Source of the DNA: Roseovarius carneus
GTDB taxonomy: Bacteria > Pseudomonadota > Alphaproteobacteria > Rhodobacterales > Rhodobacteraceae
Length of the DNA stretch: 64,000 nucleotides
Reading direction: 5' to 3'
NCBI RefSeq assembly: GCF_020141465.1
Contig: NZ_JAHSPD010000001.1
Location: 2,214,374-2,278,373, forward strand
The notes under the pieces are model-generated. The model did not search any database. It saw only the letters and a list, made by a program, of their open reading frames with translations, and was not told the DNA's origin. The position numbers and the translations under genes are program-made. This document shows, piece after piece, positions 47,839-56,704 of the stretch (position 1 is its first letter; each line of letters starts with the position of its first letter).

Positions 47839-47875
47839 GTGACGTTGTCACGATAGGTGACGCTATTTAGCGTCA
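47839..47875. promoter_or_regulatory. Pair of TGAC/GTCA palindromes upstream of the XRE regulator
   Basis: Two palindromes lie six bases apart: GTGACGTTGTCAC (47839-47851) and TGACGCTATTTAGCGTCA (47858-47875). They share the half-site TGACG. They sit 87-123 bases upstream of the regulator start. On the plus strand the second is followed by a T-run, so it could also act as a terminator, but no plus-strand gene precedes it. Autoregulatory operators are the preferred reading. Confidence 0.5.
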
Positions 47876-47998
47876 TTTTTTGCCAGCTCTGACACAAAGA
47901 GGTCTCCGAAACGGAGATTTAAACATAGCCCCAAAAGTCTGAAAAAGACATTCTTATCAGAGGACAAGCGTTTTGTTAAGATCATTAGGGGAGACATC

Positions 47999-48343
47999 AT
48001 GTACGGTGTAGTCATTTGGAGCGACCAAGTTAAAAACCGGGCTGTGATCTGGTGTGAAGACCATGGTGACCTCGCGTATTTTCGCGGTGAGACCACTGGT
48101 CTCGAAGTGGCAGAGATAGGGCCGGGTGATCTGGTTGAGTTTGATCTGGCGGCGAGCGATGGGCTTCGACTTGCTGATGCACCGCGTCTTGTTTCCGAAA
48201 AAAGCCACCTCCATATCACGCGCGCGCTGAGCCGCACCACACCCGCCGTTCCTGCGCCACGCAAGCGGCGTAGTGAGATGTCGTCAGGCTGGGATGCGGA
48301 AATCGTGCGTTTCGATCGGGCGCGCTGCGCTGGCGCTGCCTGA
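47999..48343 (+). CDS. Small basic protein with a cold-shock/OB-like N-terminus, function unknown
   Basis: A 114-residue protein. The first ~50 residues (MYGVVIWSDQVKNRAVIWCE, then GDLAYFRGE and GPGDLVEFDL) have the strand pattern and spacing of a cold-shock or OB-fold domain, but lack the usual RNP1 motif. The C-terminal third is basic and proline-containing (ALSRTTPAVPAPRKRRSE). I do not recognise the family with confidence. AGGGGAGA before the ATG at 47999 is a good ribosome-binding site, and the upstream DNA is AT-richer than average. It is convergent with ilvH. Confidence 0.65.
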   Translation: MYGVVIWSDQVKNRAVIWCEDHGDLAYFRGETTGLEVAEIGPGDLVEFDLAASDGLRLADAPRLVSEKSHLHITRALSRTTPAVPAPRKRRSEMSSGWDAEIVRFDRARCAGAA

Positions 48344-48396
48344 CAGGGCCGGGCGGGGTCCTTGGAGTAGCACCCCAATTGCGTTCCAAAAGGCGG

Positions 48397-48957
48397 TCAG
48401 AGCCCCCGAGGCAAGGCCGCCACGCCCGTTCTTGCAATGTCCATCAAACCCAATGGGCGCATCAGATCCGCAAACGCGTCGATCTTCTCGGATGTACCGG
48501 TGATCTCGAAGACAAAGCTGTCGAGCGTGCTGTCCACCACATTGGCGCGGAAAATATCCGCCAGCCGCAAGGCCTCGACCCGCTTGTCACCCGCACCCTC
48601 AACCTTCATCAAGGCCAATTCCCGCTCTACTGAGTGCCCCTCAACGGTGAGGTCGTGAACCTCATGCACGGGGATGATCCGGCCCAACTGCGTCTTGATC
48701 TGCTCGATCACCTGCGGGGTGCCTGTTGTCACGATGGTGATCCGTGAGCGGTGCCCCTCATGGTCGATCTCGGCCACGGTCAGGCTGTCAATATTGTAGC
48801 CGCGCCCGGAAAAAAGCCCGATAACGCGCGCCAAAACCCCGGCCTCGTTATCCACGATCACAGCGAGTGTATGCTGTTCTTCCACATCCGAGAAGGTGGG
48901 GCGTAGGTTGTAGGCCGAATGCTTGTTCGAGCCTTTTTTGATTTTCAGAGCTGACAT
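48397..48957 (-). CDS. ilvH: Acetolactate synthase small (regulatory) subunit
   Basis: Regulatory subunit that confers valine feedback on acetolactate synthase. The 186-residue protein has an N-terminal ACT domain (HTLAVIVDNEAGVLARVIGLFSGRGYNIDSL split into its two conserved halves) and a C-terminal ferredoxin-like domain. It starts 38 bases after the large-subunit stop with an AAAGGA site, so the two form one operon, preceded by the attenuator described below. Confidence 0.96.
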   Translation of the reverse strand: MSALKIKKGSNKHSAYNLRPTFSDVEEQHTLAVIVDNEAGVLARVIGLFSGRGYNIDSLTVAEIDHEGHRSRITIVTTGTPQVIEQIKTQLGRIIPVHEVHDLTVEGHSVERELALMKVEGAGDKRVEALRLADIFRANVVDSTLDSFVFEITGTSEKIDAFADLMRPLGLMDIARTGVAALPRGL

Positions 48958-48995
48958 CTGATCATTCCTTTGACTGGGGGCGGACGCTGTGACGG

Positions 48996-50750
48996 TTAGA
49001 CCAACACGCTGCCCTTGGCATCAATCACGCCTTGGGTATCGGCCTCGCCCAGAAGCATTTCGTTATGTGCCTTGCCCGACGGGATCATCGGGAAGCAATT
49101 TTCATGCCGCGTCACGAGGCAATCAAAGATCACCGGCCCGTCATGTTCGACCATTTCCATGATCGCGTCATCCAGATCGGCGGGGTCGGAGCAAAGGATG
49201 CCCTTCGCGCCAAACGCCTCGGCCAGCTTCACAAAATCAGGCAGGGCCTCGGACCAGCTGTGCGAATAGCGCTCGCCGTGCAAAAGTTCCTGCCACTGGC
49301 GCACCATTCCGAGCCGTTCATTGTTGAGGATGAACTGCTTGACCGGCAGGCGGAATTGCACCGCCGTGCCCATCTCCTGCATGTTCATCAGCCATGATGC
49401 CTCACCGGCCACGTTGATCACCAGCGCCTCGGGATGCGCCATTTGCACCCCGATGGAGGCCGGGAAGCCGTAGCCCATGGTGCCGAGGCCCCCGGAGGTC
49501 ATCCAGCGGTTCGGGCCGTCAAAGCCGATATATTGCGCGGCCCACATCTGATGCTGGCCCACTTCGGTGCAGACATAGCGGTCATATTTCTTGGTCAGCG
49601 CCTCAAGCCGGGCCAGCGCGTGCTGCGGCTTGATCACCGAGCCTTTTTGCTCAAACTTCAGGCAATCCACCTTGCGCCAGGTGTCAATCTTGCCGCGCCA
49701 TTTGACGATGCCTTCGCTGTTCACTTTGCGCCCGCGTGATTTCCACACGTTCAGCATATCCTCAAGCACATGGCCCACATCCCCGACGATTGGGATGTCG
49801 GCCTTGATCACCTTGTTGATGGAGGAGGGGTCAATGTCGATATGGGCTTTTTTGGAGCCGGGCGAGAACGCATCCAGACGCCCCGTGATGCGGTCGTCGA
49901 ACCGCGCGCCGATATTGATCATCAGATCGCAATCATGCATCGCCATGTTCGCTTCATAAAGCCCGTGCATCCCCAGCATGCCGAGCCAATGCTCGCCACT
50001 TGCCGGATAGGCACCGAGACCCATCAAGGTCGAGGTGATTGGGATGCCTGTCGCGTCCACAAGTTCGCGCAGAAGCTGGCTTGCGGCGGGGCCCGAGTTG
50101 ATCACGCCGCCGCCTGTGTAAAAGAGCGGGCGTTTGGCGGTTTCCATCGCGGCCACAAGCTCGGTGATCGCCTCCATGTCGCCTTTGACCTGCGGCTGAT
50201 AGCGGCTGACCTTGGCTTTGCCCTTGGGCGTGTAGGTGCCGGAGGCGAATTGCACGTCCTTGGGGATGTCCACCAAAACGGGTCCGGGGCGGCCCGTGGT
50301 GGACACGTGGAAGGCCTCATGGATCACGCCCGAGAGCTTCTCGGTCTCCTTCACCAGCCAGTTATGCTTGGTGCAGGGGCGGGTGATGCCAACGGTGTCG
50401 GCCTCCTGAAAGGCGTCCGAGCCAATCATGAATGTTGGTACCTGTCCGGTGAGCACCACGATCGGGATTGAATCCATCAAAGCATCGGTCAGGCCCGTCA
50501 CCGCGTTCGTGGCACCGGGGCCGGAGGTCACGAGGACCACACCGGGCTTGCCGGACGCGCGCGCATATCCTTCTGCCGCGTGGACCGCACCTTGTTCGTG
50601 GCGCACGAGGATATGTTTGATATCGTTTTGCTGAAACACCTCGTCATAAATCGGTAGCACAGCACCGCCGGGATAGCCGAATACCGTGTCCACGCCCTGA
50701 TCCCTAAGGGCCTGAACCACCATTTTCGCTCCGGTCATCTGACGTGTCAT
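48996..50750 (-). CDS. ilvI: Acetolactate synthase large (catalytic) subunit
   Basis: TPP- and FAD-dependent enzyme making acetolactate or acetohydroxybutyrate, the first common step of valine, leucine and isoleucine synthesis. The 584-residue protein shows [14 protein letters not shown] with the catalytic glutamate region downstream ([18 protein letters not shown]), the FAD-domain stretches and the TPP motif around [16 protein letters not shown]. The ATG at 50750 follows ACGGAG. The upstream 160 bases contain a leader peptide, competing hairpins and a promoter, which point to transcription attenuation. Confidence 0.97.
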   Translation of the reverse strand: MTRQMTGAKMVVQALRDQGVDTVFGYPGGAVLPIYDEVFQQNDIKHILVRHEQGAVHAAEGYARASGKPGVVLVTSGPGATNAVTGLTDALMDSIPIVVLTGQVPTFMIGSDAFQEADTVGITRPCTKHNWLVKETEKLSGVIHEAFHVSTTGRPGPVLVDIPKDVQFASGTYTPKGKAKVSRYQPQVKGDMEAITELVAAMETAKRPLFYTGGGVINSGPAASQLLRELVDATGIPITSTLMGLGAYPASGEHWLGMLGMHGLYEANMAMHDCDLMINIGARFDDRITGRLDAFSPGSKKAHIDIDPSSINKVIKADIPIVGDVGHVLEDMLNVWKSRGRKVNSEGIVKWRGKIDTWRKVDCLKFEQKGSVIKPQHALARLEALTKKYDRYVCTEVGQHQMWAAQYIGFDGPNRWMTSGGLGTMGYGFPASIGVQMAHPEALVINVAGEASWLMNMQEMGTAVQFRLPVKQFILNNERLGMVRQWQELLHGERYSHSWSEALPDFVKLAEAFGAKGILCSDPADLDDAIMEMVEHDGPVIFDCLVTRHENCFPMIPSGKAHNEMLLGEADTQGVIDAKGSVLV

Positions 50751-50791
50751 TGCTGTGCTCCGTTCATCACATCATTTCTTGGTGCAGACAT

Positions 50792-50818
50792 AAAAAAAGC
50801 CCCCGAAAATCCGGAGGC
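50792..50818 (-). terminator. Attenuator terminator of the ilvIH leader
   Basis: On the minus strand GCCTCCG (50818-50812) pairs with CGGGGGC (50805-50799) around a six-base loop, and seven T residues follow (50798-50792). It lies 42 bases before the ilvI start, so it would abort ilvIH transcription when formed. Confidence 0.85.
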
Positions 50819-50860
50819 GCATGGGGGTCCCAATGGGATGCCGTTACCGGCCCATGCGCC
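50816..50860 (-). promoter_or_regulatory. Antiterminator hairpin of the ilvIH leader
   Basis: GGCGCATGGG (50860-50851 on the minus strand) is perfectly complementary to CCCATGCGCC (50825-50816). The distal arm shares bases 50816-50818 with the terminator stem, so the two structures exclude each other. The proximal arm covers the last codons of the leader peptide, just after its Val-Ile-Ile-Val codons. Confidence 0.8.
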
Positions 50861-50906
50861 ACGTGCTTACGATGATGACTAGCTGTGCCAAAAGGGCGCT
50901 CCTCAT
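50844..50906 (-). CDS. ilv leader peptide
   Basis: A 20-codon open frame reading MRSALLAQLVIIVSTWRMGR. It contains the run Leu-Val-Ile-Ile-Val plus Leu-Leu, the amino acids made by the pathway that follows. The ATG lies only about five to seven bases downstream of the predicted transcription start, so the message is nearly leaderless and no ribosome-binding site is expected. Slow translation at the branched-chain codons would leave the antiterminator free to form; fast translation to the TAA at 50844-50846 would cover it and favour the terminator. This is the classical attenuation design. Confidence 0.85.
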   Translation of the reverse strand: MRSALLAQLVIIVSTWRMGR

Positions 50907-50918
50907 GCTGCGTGTGAA

Positions 50919-50947
50919 GTAATATGGGGGGGGTGCTGGGGCGTCAA
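50919..50947 (-). promoter_or_regulatory. Predicted sigma70 promoter of the ilvIH leader
   Basis: On the minus strand TTGACG (50947-50942) and TATTAC (50924-50919) are separated by exactly 17 bases. The predicted start is near 50912, just upstream of the leader ATG at 50906. Confidence 0.7.
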
Positions 50948-51112
50948 CCCAGTTTTGCGGAGAAAGTAACAAAACGTAGCGCTTTTCTTTTCATTTGTTG
51001 CGTGAAGAGTGGGTAAAGCATACGGGTTGCCTCTTTTGCGGTGGAATTGCCGCGCCTGGAGGGCGCATAGAGGCCTGCGAGCGCCGGACCGCATCCAAAG
51101 GGCGCGTCATGC

Positions 51113-51142
51113 AAAAAGGCCGCCCGGGTCGGGGCGGCCTTT
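51113..51142 (-). terminator. Rho-independent terminator after the small exported protein gene
   Basis: AAAGGCCGCCC (51115-51125) and GGGCGGCCTTT (51132-51142) form an 11-base perfect stem. On the minus strand the T-run continues to 51113. It lies 21 bases after the stop of the exported 115-residue protein. The DNA from here to the ilv promoter (50948-51112) holds no gene that I can support. Confidence 0.8.
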
Positions 51143-51163
51143 CGAGAGTTTTGAGAGCTGGGC

Positions 51164-51511
51164 TCAGAATTCGTTCGGATTGCCCGGAACGAGCGTGCCT
51201 GTGCCGTCCTCGTTGCCGTCATTGATCCATGTCACCATGTCGCCCTCGATATGGACAGACCAGCAAGCTGGGGCCTCGCCGTAAGCAAAGCACATCTGAT
51301 CATTCTCGACGGACCAAGTGCCCGTATAATCCGCGCCTTTGATCGTACCATCAGCGTCATAGAATTCGGTGTAGGCACCGGATTCGACCATGCTGCCCTG
51401 AACCGTGTTGCCCGAAATCGCGGCCATGATCTCTTCGCCAGTTGCGGCGTCATGCGCCCATGCGGGGGCTGCTACCAGGGTCAGTGCCATCGCCATAAGA
51501 CCGTTTTTCAT
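51164..51511 (-). CDS. Small exported protein of unknown function
   Basis: A 115-residue protein with a clear Sec signal peptide (MKNGLMAMALTLVAAPAWA, cleavage before HDA). The mature part has the pattern GEEIMAAISGNTVQG, YTEFYDADGTIKG, YTGTWSVENDQMCFAYGE, CWSVHIEG and GTGTLVPGNPNEF. Two cysteines in the mature part could form a disulfide. Similar small beta-rich periplasmic proteins occur across Rhodobacteraceae, but I know no function. It is followed by a strong terminator. Confidence 0.75.
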   Translation of the reverse strand: MKNGLMAMALTLVAAPAWAHDAATGEEIMAAISGNTVQGSMVESGAYTEFYDADGTIKGADYTGTWSVENDQMCFAYGEAPACWSVHIEGDMVTWINDGNEDGTGTLVPGNPNEF

Positions 51512-51580
51512 AAATCCTGTCCTTTTGTCTGACTTGTGCCCGCAGCAAGCGGGCCAACCGCGCGCAAAGTCAAGCGCCGC

Positions 51581-52411
51581 TTAACTCCGGCTGGGGCGCA
51601 GCGGCATCCCATCGGGCAGTGTGATATCGGCCACTTGTTCGGCAATCGGATCATTGCTGAGCGGATGGGCCTGCGCATCATAGTCGGCGGGGTTGCGCAT
51701 TTTCTCCCATGCGCCGCCCAAGTAAACCTCAAGCCCTGAAAAGGCGGATTTGTAGCCCATCTTTGCGCTGCCGGGCACCCAATAGCCCAGATAGACATGG
51801 GGGAGGCCGCTTTCGCGCGCGATGTCGATATGATCGAGGATCACATAAGTGCCCAGCGAGTTGCGCTGCCAGTCCGGCTCAAAGAACGAGTAAACCATGC
51901 TCAGCCCGTCATCGAGCACATCCGTCAGGCACACACCAATCAGAGCGCCTGTCTCAGCTTCGGTATACTCCACCACCCGCGTGTGGATCGGCGTCTCCTC
52001 CACCATGGCGGCGAATTCAAATGCATCCATATCCGCCATGCCGCCCGCCGCGTGGCGGCTCTCGAGATACCGGCGGAAAAGGGCATATTGATCTTCCGTG
52101 GCCCAAGGCGAGGATGTGCGTCGCTCCAGCACCTTGTTGCGGCGCAGCACACGTTTTTGGCTTTTTGAGGGGGTGAAATCCGCCACGCTGATTCGCGCCG
52201 AGAGACACGCCGCGCAATCGGCACAAGACGGACGGTAGAGCACATTCTGCGACCGCCGGAAGCCTTGCTTGGAAAGCCCGTCATTCAAACGCTGCGCCCC
52301 ATCGCCTTGCAAAGCGGTAAAGAGTTTACGCTCCATCCGCCCCTCAAGGTAGGGACACGGTTGTGGGGCCGTCACATAAAATTGCGGCGCAAGGGGCAGG
52401 GTATGGCGCAT
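51581..52411 (-). CDS. bpt: Leucyl/arginyl-tRNA-protein transferase (Bpt/Ate family)
   Basis: Adds leucine (Bpt) or arginine (Ate) to protein N-termini to mark them for ClpAP degradation. The 276-residue protein has the N-terminal CxxC-type region ([16 protein letters not shown]), RRNKVLERR, and the C-terminal GNAT-like half with [23 protein letters not shown] and [15 protein letters not shown]. Alphaproteobacterial members are usually Bpt. It lies downstream of the RDD protein gene on the same strand. Confidence 0.9.
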   Translation of the reverse strand: MRHTLPLAPQFYVTAPQPCPYLEGRMERKLFTALQGDGAQRLNDGLSKQGFRRSQNVLYRPSCADCAACLSARISVADFTPSKSQKRVLRRNKVLERRTSSPWATEDQYALFRRYLESRHAAGGMADMDAFEFAAMVEETPIHTRVVEYTEAETGALIGVCLTDVLDDGLSMVYSFFEPDWQRNSLGTYVILDHIDIARESGLPHVYLGYWVPGSAKMGYKSAFSGLEVYLGGAWEKMRNPADYDAQAHPLSNDPIAEQVADITLPDGMPLRPSRS

Positions 52412-52500
52412 AGGGGCTCAGCAGAACTTCTTGTATTTCGCGTTTCTGAGAAAAGCGTAACAAGGAAGTTACCGCCCGCCAAGTCTTGATGAAGAAACCC

Positions 52501-52959
52501 TTAACGCCGGGCGGGACCTGCGCGGCGATTGATGGCCACAGTGCCAAGCACATGGTCGGTCAGCCCTTGGGCGCGCTGCGTGCTCAGCATCATCACGATG
52601 GACGCGATCTGCGCCGGGAAGACGGCGATGGAGAGCGAATAGCCCAGCGTATGCAGCGCCGCCATCGGCAGATCAAAAAGCTGCCCGTCGCGTTGGCGAA
52701 ACTCTATCGCCATGACCTGCATCCCCCATGTGGCCGATCCGCGCGCGATTGTGGCGGTGCGGTAGGCAAAGCCCAGTACGACATAAAGCGCGGGGAAGAT
52801 CAAAAGCCCGATGCCCAGCGTAAAGACCACAGCCACGAGGCACATCGCCAGAATAACCGCCGTATCAATCACCCAGGCCAAAAGGCGTTTGGTTGGTATA
52901 TCGGCGTAGAATTCGGGCTGTCGCTCGGGGTCGGGGAGGTGGTGTGTTTCGGTCATCAT
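52501..52959 (-). CDS. RDD family membrane protein
   Basis: A 152-residue membrane protein with the RDD pattern: KRLLAWVIDTAVILAMCLVAVVF near the N-terminus carrying the conserved Arg and Asp, then GLLIFPALYVVLGFAYRTATIARGSATWGMQVM, and a third hydrophobic stretch GYSLSIAVFPAQIASIVMML. The function is unknown; some RDD proteins act in ion transport. Two adjacent ATG codons (52959 and 52956) could start it. The small gene at 52966-53217 ends six bases upstream on the same strand. Confidence 0.85.
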   Translation of the reverse strand: MMTETHHLPDPERQPEFYADIPTKRLLAWVIDTAVILAMCLVAVVFTLGIGLLIFPALYVVLGFAYRTATIARGSATWGMQVMAIEFRQRDGQLFDLPMAALHTLGYSLSIAVFPAQIASIVMMLSTQRAQGLTDHVLGTVAINRRAGPARR

Positions 52960-52965
52960 GCTCTC

Positions 52966-53217
52966 TTATATGGGAGCACGCCCGCCGGTGAAAAGGGCGG
53001 GCGTGTTTTGATGTGGGTCTTTGGCGCGTTGGGGGCGACGTTCCGCCGTATCGTTACGCGGTTTCGGTGCGCGGTCATGGTATTTGAGGACACGTTCGAC
53101 GTCGGCTTGTTCTTTGCGGCGCGCCTCAAACCCACGAGGGTCACTGTCCCAATGGAGAGCTATAGGCACTGCGGGGGGGCAGGTGGCGGCGCTCCTGTCG
53201 GGGGTTTTCCGGGTCAT
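52966..53217 (-). CDS. Possible small basic protein of unknown function
   Basis: An 83-residue open frame with strongly GC-biased third codon positions and a charged middle (HWDSDPRGFEARRKEQADVERVL). It ends six bases before the RDD gene, an operon-like spacing. No convincing ribosome-binding site precedes the ATG at 53217. A ten-base-stem hairpin (CACGCCCGCC/GGCGGGCGTG, 52978-53005) lies inside its last codons. This is the only candidate gene in the 355-base gap between the RDD gene and the YbaK gene; from 53218 to 53314 I see nothing else. Confidence 0.5.
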   Translation of the reverse strand: MTRKTPDRSAATCPPAVPIALHWDSDPRGFEARRKEQADVERVLKYHDRAPKPRNDTAERRPQRAKDPHQNTPALFTGGRAPI

Positions 53218-53314
53218 GGTGATATCTGGGGTATCGCCGGGTTCTGCGGTTGTCCGGGCTGTGCAAAAGGGGAGGTCGATAGGGTTGATATCTTAGCGTG
53301 CAAGAGAACAGTCC

Positions 53315-53782
53315 CTAAACGGAGAAGTCCGCAACCTGCGCACCTGACAGGCGTAGCATCTCCTCCGGAGGTGCGCCAAACACATGCCGTGGTGTGCCGG
53401 CAGCGGCCCATATCTCGGCAAATTCCATCAGGCGTGGGTCGAAAAATGCACGCGGTGGGGTGAGGTGCCCGATGGGCGACACGCCCCCGATGGCAAACCC
53501 GGTCTGGGCGCGGATCAGCGCCGCATTGGCGCGCGTGAGAGGCTCCCCGGCCAAGGCACTCGCGCGCGTGGCGTCCACCTGCCGCCCGCCCGCCGTGATA
53601 AAGAGGATCGCGGCCCCGCTCTCGGTACCTGCGAAAATGATAGATTTTGCGATCTGGTCAATCTCGCAGCCCACCAGATCGGCGGCCATCTGTGCGGTCG
53701 TGGCTTGTCCCACTTCGCGCGGGGTCACGTCCAGACCTCCGGCGCTGAGGGCTGCGATAACCCGTTTCAGGCTTTTGCTCAT
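53315..53782 (-). CDS. YbaK/ProX-type aminoacyl-tRNA deacylase
   Basis: A 155-residue single-domain protein of the YbaK/INS family, which hydrolyses mischarged aminoacyl-tRNAs in trans. Visible motifs are QIAKSIIFAGTESGAAILFITAGGRQVD, containing the conserved lysine, and TGFAIGGVSPIGHL, the family glycine-rich loop. The ATG at 53782 has GGAG upstream; the frame extends further but there it is a shadow of glnE. It is divergent from glnE, with 78 bases between the starts. Confidence 0.9.
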   Translation of the reverse strand: MSKSLKRVIAALSAGGLDVTPREVGQATTAQMAADLVGCEIDQIAKSIIFAGTESGAAILFITAGGRQVDATRASALAGEPLTRANAALIRAQTGFAIGGVSPIGHLTPPRAFFDPRLMEFAEIWAAAGTPRHVFGAPPEEMLRLSGAQVADFSV

Positions 53783-53860
53783 ATCATTCTCCAAATTTGC
53801 ACGCAGCATAATGGCCTGCGCCCCATTGACCAGCCTTGCCGCTCGCGTATCACTGAGCGC

Positions 53861-56692
53861 ATGAGCCTTGCCGCCCGCATCACGCGCCTGCCGCGCCCTT
53901 ATGAGCCTGCTCCGGGAGCGGAGGCGCGGGTGCTCTTTCCTGCGCTGAGCGGCGATGTGGCCGCGCTGATTGAAGGCGCGGCTGGATGCAGCCCATACCT
54001 GCGTGGCCTGATCCACAAAGAGGCGGAGTGGCTCGGCCCCGCTTTGGACGGGCCCGAGGTGGCGATGGACGCGCTCTTTACCGCATTGCGCGCAGAGACC
54101 GGCGATCCCGGCACGCTCTTGCGCCAGACCAAACGCCGGGCCGCTTTGCTCATAGGCCTTATGGATCTTGGCGGCGCGTGGACGCTGAGCGAGGTCACCG
54201 GCGCGCTCACAACGCTGGCCGATGCCGCCTGCCAATGCGCACTCCGCTTTGCCGTGGGGGCGGAGATCAAGCGCGGCAAGCTGCCCGGCAAGGCCCTTGA
54301 GGATGCGCAGACCGCCGCCGGGATGACCATTCTGGCGATGGGGAAAATGGGCGCGGGCGAGCTAAATTATTCCTCGGATGTCGATCTGATCTGCCTTTTT
54401 GACGAGACGCAGTTCAACCCGGATGAGTACCACGAGGCGCGCACCAGCTTTGTCCGCGCCACACGGCGGATGTGCGCCCTTCTGAGCGAGAACACCGCCG
54501 AGGGATATGTGTTTCGCACCGATCTGCGCCTGCGCCCTGATCCCGGTGTGACGCCCGTGACCATGGCGATGGCGGCGGCGGAGACCTATTACGAAAGCCT
54601 TGGGCGCACATGGGAGCGGGCGGCCTATATCAAGGCGCGCCCTGCGGCGGGTGATCTTGAGGCTGGTGCGCGGTTCATCGAGACGCTCAGGCCGTTTGTG
54701 TGGCGCAGGCATCTCGATTTCGCGGCCATCGAGGACGCGCATAACATGCGGCTTCGCATTCGCGCCCATAAGGGCCTCGCGGGGCCGATCACCCTTTCGG
54801 GGCACAACATGAAGCTGGGTCGCGGCGGCATCCGCGAGATCGAGTTTTTCACCCAAACCCGCCAGATTATTGCGGGCGGGCGTGACCCGTCGCTGCGGCT
54901 GCGCGGGACGGTGGAGGGGCTTGCGCAACTGGCCGCAAAGGAATGGATACCCGTGGCTGTGGCGCAGGACTTGACCGAGCATTACCGCTTTCACCGCGAG
55001 GTGGAGCACCGATTGCAAATGCTGCGCGACGCCCAGACGCACACATTGCCCACCACCGAGGATGAATTTGACCGCCTTGCCGCCTTCATGGGGCGCGAGA
55101 CGGGCGAGCTGAAGGCCGAGATCACGGCCCGGCTCAGCGCTGTCGATGCGATGATCGAGCGGTTTTTCCGGCCTGAGGAAAGCGCGGATGGGAGCGAGGC
55201 AACCGCGCCTGGATCAGCCCCTGATGGGGCCGTGCTTGATGGGGCCGTGCTCGCCCGCTGGCCGGGCTATCCTGCGCTGCGCTCGGACCGGGCGGGGCAG
55301 ATTTTCCGCCGCCTGCGCCCCGATATCCTTGCGCGGCTGGCCGCCACCTCTCATCCCGGCGAGGCGCTTTTGGCGTTCGATGCGTTCCTCGCCGGTCTGC
55401 CTGCCGGGGTGCAGGTCTTTTCACTCTTCGAGGCCAATCCACAGCTGATTGATCTGATGGTTGATATCGCGGGCACCGCGCCGGGGCTCGCCGCGTATCT
55501 TGCGCGCAATGCGGCGGTGTTTGACGCGGTTATTGCCGGGGATTTCTTCGCGCCGTGGCCGGGCACCGCCACCCTAACGGAGGCGCTGACCCTGCGCCTG
55601 AAGGCCGAGGCGGATTATGAGCATCGTCTCGGCACCGCCCGCCGTTGGCGGCGCGAATGGCATTTTCGCATCGGTGTGCACCATCTGCGCGGCTTGATCG
55701 ACGCCCCTACAGCAGGGCAGCATTACGCCGACTTGGCCGAGGCGGTGCTCGCCGCCCTCTGGCCCGTCGTGGGCGCACATTTCGCCGAAAAGCATGGGGG
55801 AGCACCGGGGCAGGAGGCTGGACGGGGCGCGGCGCTCATTGCGATGGGCTCGCTCGGCGCGGCACAGCTCAATGCAGGCTCTGACCTTGATCTGATCGTG
55901 ATCTATGATGCGGGCGGGGTGGAGACCTCCGAGGGCCGCCGCCCGCTGCCCGCGCGCACGTATTATGCGCGCCTCACACAGGCGATGATCACCGCCGTGA
56001 CAGCACCCATGGCCGAAGGGCGGCTTTATGAGGTAGATATGCGCCTGCGCCCCTCGGGCAATCAGGGGCCTGTGGCAACAGGCTGGCAGGCGTTTCAGGA
56101 TTACCAGCGCCAGCAGGCATGGGTCTGGGAACATCTGGCGCTGACCCGCGCGCGGGTGATTGCGGGGCCGGATGCGCTGAGCGCCGAGATCGAGGTGTTT
56201 CGTCTGGAGCTTCTGAGCAAGCCCGCAGCCCCCGAGCAGGTTCTCAAGGACGTGAGCGAGATGCGTGCGCGCATCGCAGCGGCCAAGGCCCCGGCGGGTC
56301 CGCTTGATCCCAAGCTGGGACCAGGACGGCTTCAGGATATCGAGCTGATTGCACAGGCCGCGTCCCTGATGGCCGAGACCACAGAGCAGAGCGCAGAGCG
56401 CAGCATTCGGGGCGGACTGGCCGCTGGTGTCGCAATTGGGTGGTTGGAGGACGCGGATGAGGTGGCGCTCAATCGCGCGGCAGGGCTTTGTGCGTCAATG
56501 GTGCAGGTCTTGCGCCTTTTGGGTCCGGACACGCCGATGCCAGATGAGATTGGCGCGGGCGCGCGCGCAATGCTGCTGCGCGAGACCGGGCAGGAAAGCA
56601 TGGGCGCGCTTGCGACGGCGCTAGACGAGGCCACGGCACAGGCTGCCAAAGTTATCACCGCCGCGCTTGCCCGCGTGCCGCGCCAGCCCTGA
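53861..56692 (+). CDS. glnE: Bifunctional glutamine-synthetase adenylyltransferase/deadenylase GlnE
   Basis: Controls glutamine synthetase by adding or removing AMP in response to PII. The 943-residue protein has two nucleotidyltransferase domains: the N-terminal deadenylase motif GKMGAGELNYSSDVDLICL and the C-terminal adenylylase motif GSLGAAQLNAGSDLDLIVIYD, with a helical regulatory region between them. The ATG at 53861 is chosen; the open frame extends upstream to 53384, but that part is opposite ybaK and is a shadow. Confidence 0.97.
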   Translation: MSLAARITRLPRPYEPAPGAEARVLFPALSGDVAALIEGAAGCSPYLRGLIHKEAEWLGPALDGPEVAMDALFTALRAETGDPGTLLRQTKRRAALLIGLMDLGGAWTLSEVTGALTTLADAACQCALRFAVGAEIKRGKLPGKALEDAQTAAGMTILAMGKMGAGELNYSSDVDLICLFDETQFNPDEYHEARTSFVRATRRMCALLSENTAEGYVFRTDLRLRPDPGVTPVTMAMAAAETYYESLGRTWERAAYIKARPAAGDLEAGARFIETLRPFVWRRHLDFAAIEDAHNMRLRIRAHKGLAGPITLSGHNMKLGRGGIREIEFFTQTRQIIAGGRDPSLRLRGTVEGLAQLAAKEWIPVAVAQDLTEHYRFHREVEHRLQMLRDAQTHTLPTTEDEFDRLAAFMGRETGELKAEITARLSAVDAMIERFFRPEESADGSEATAPGSAPDGAVLDGAVLARWPGYPALRSDRAGQIFRRLRPDILARLAATSHPGEALLAFDAFLAGLPAGVQVFSLFEANPQLIDLMVDIAGTAPGLAAYLARNAAVFDAVIAGDFFAPWPGTATLTEALTLRLKAEADYEHRLGTARRWRREWHFRIGVHHLRGLIDAPTAGQHYADLAEAVLAALWPVVGAHFAEKHGGAPGQEAGRGAALIAMGSLGAAQLNAGSDLDLIVIYDAGGVETSEGRRPLPARTYYARLTQAMITAVTAPMAEGRLYEVDMRLRPSGNQGPVATGWQAFQDYQRQQAWVWEHLALTRARVIAGPDALSAEIEVFRLELLSKPAAPEQVLKDVSEMRARIAAAKAPAGPLDPKLGPGRLQDIELIAQAASLMAETTEQSAERSIRGGLAAGVAIGWLEDADEVALNRAAGLCASMVQVLRLLGPDTPMPDEIGAGARAMLLRETGQESMGALATALDEATAQAAKVITAALARVPRQP

Positions 56693-56704
56693 GGAGGCCC
56701 GCCG

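Noticed and set aside
53384..53860. N-terminal extension of GlnE to 53384
   Set aside because: It overlaps the YbaK gene on the other strand, the residues look like shadow sequence, and the ATG at 53861 gives a normal GlnE start.
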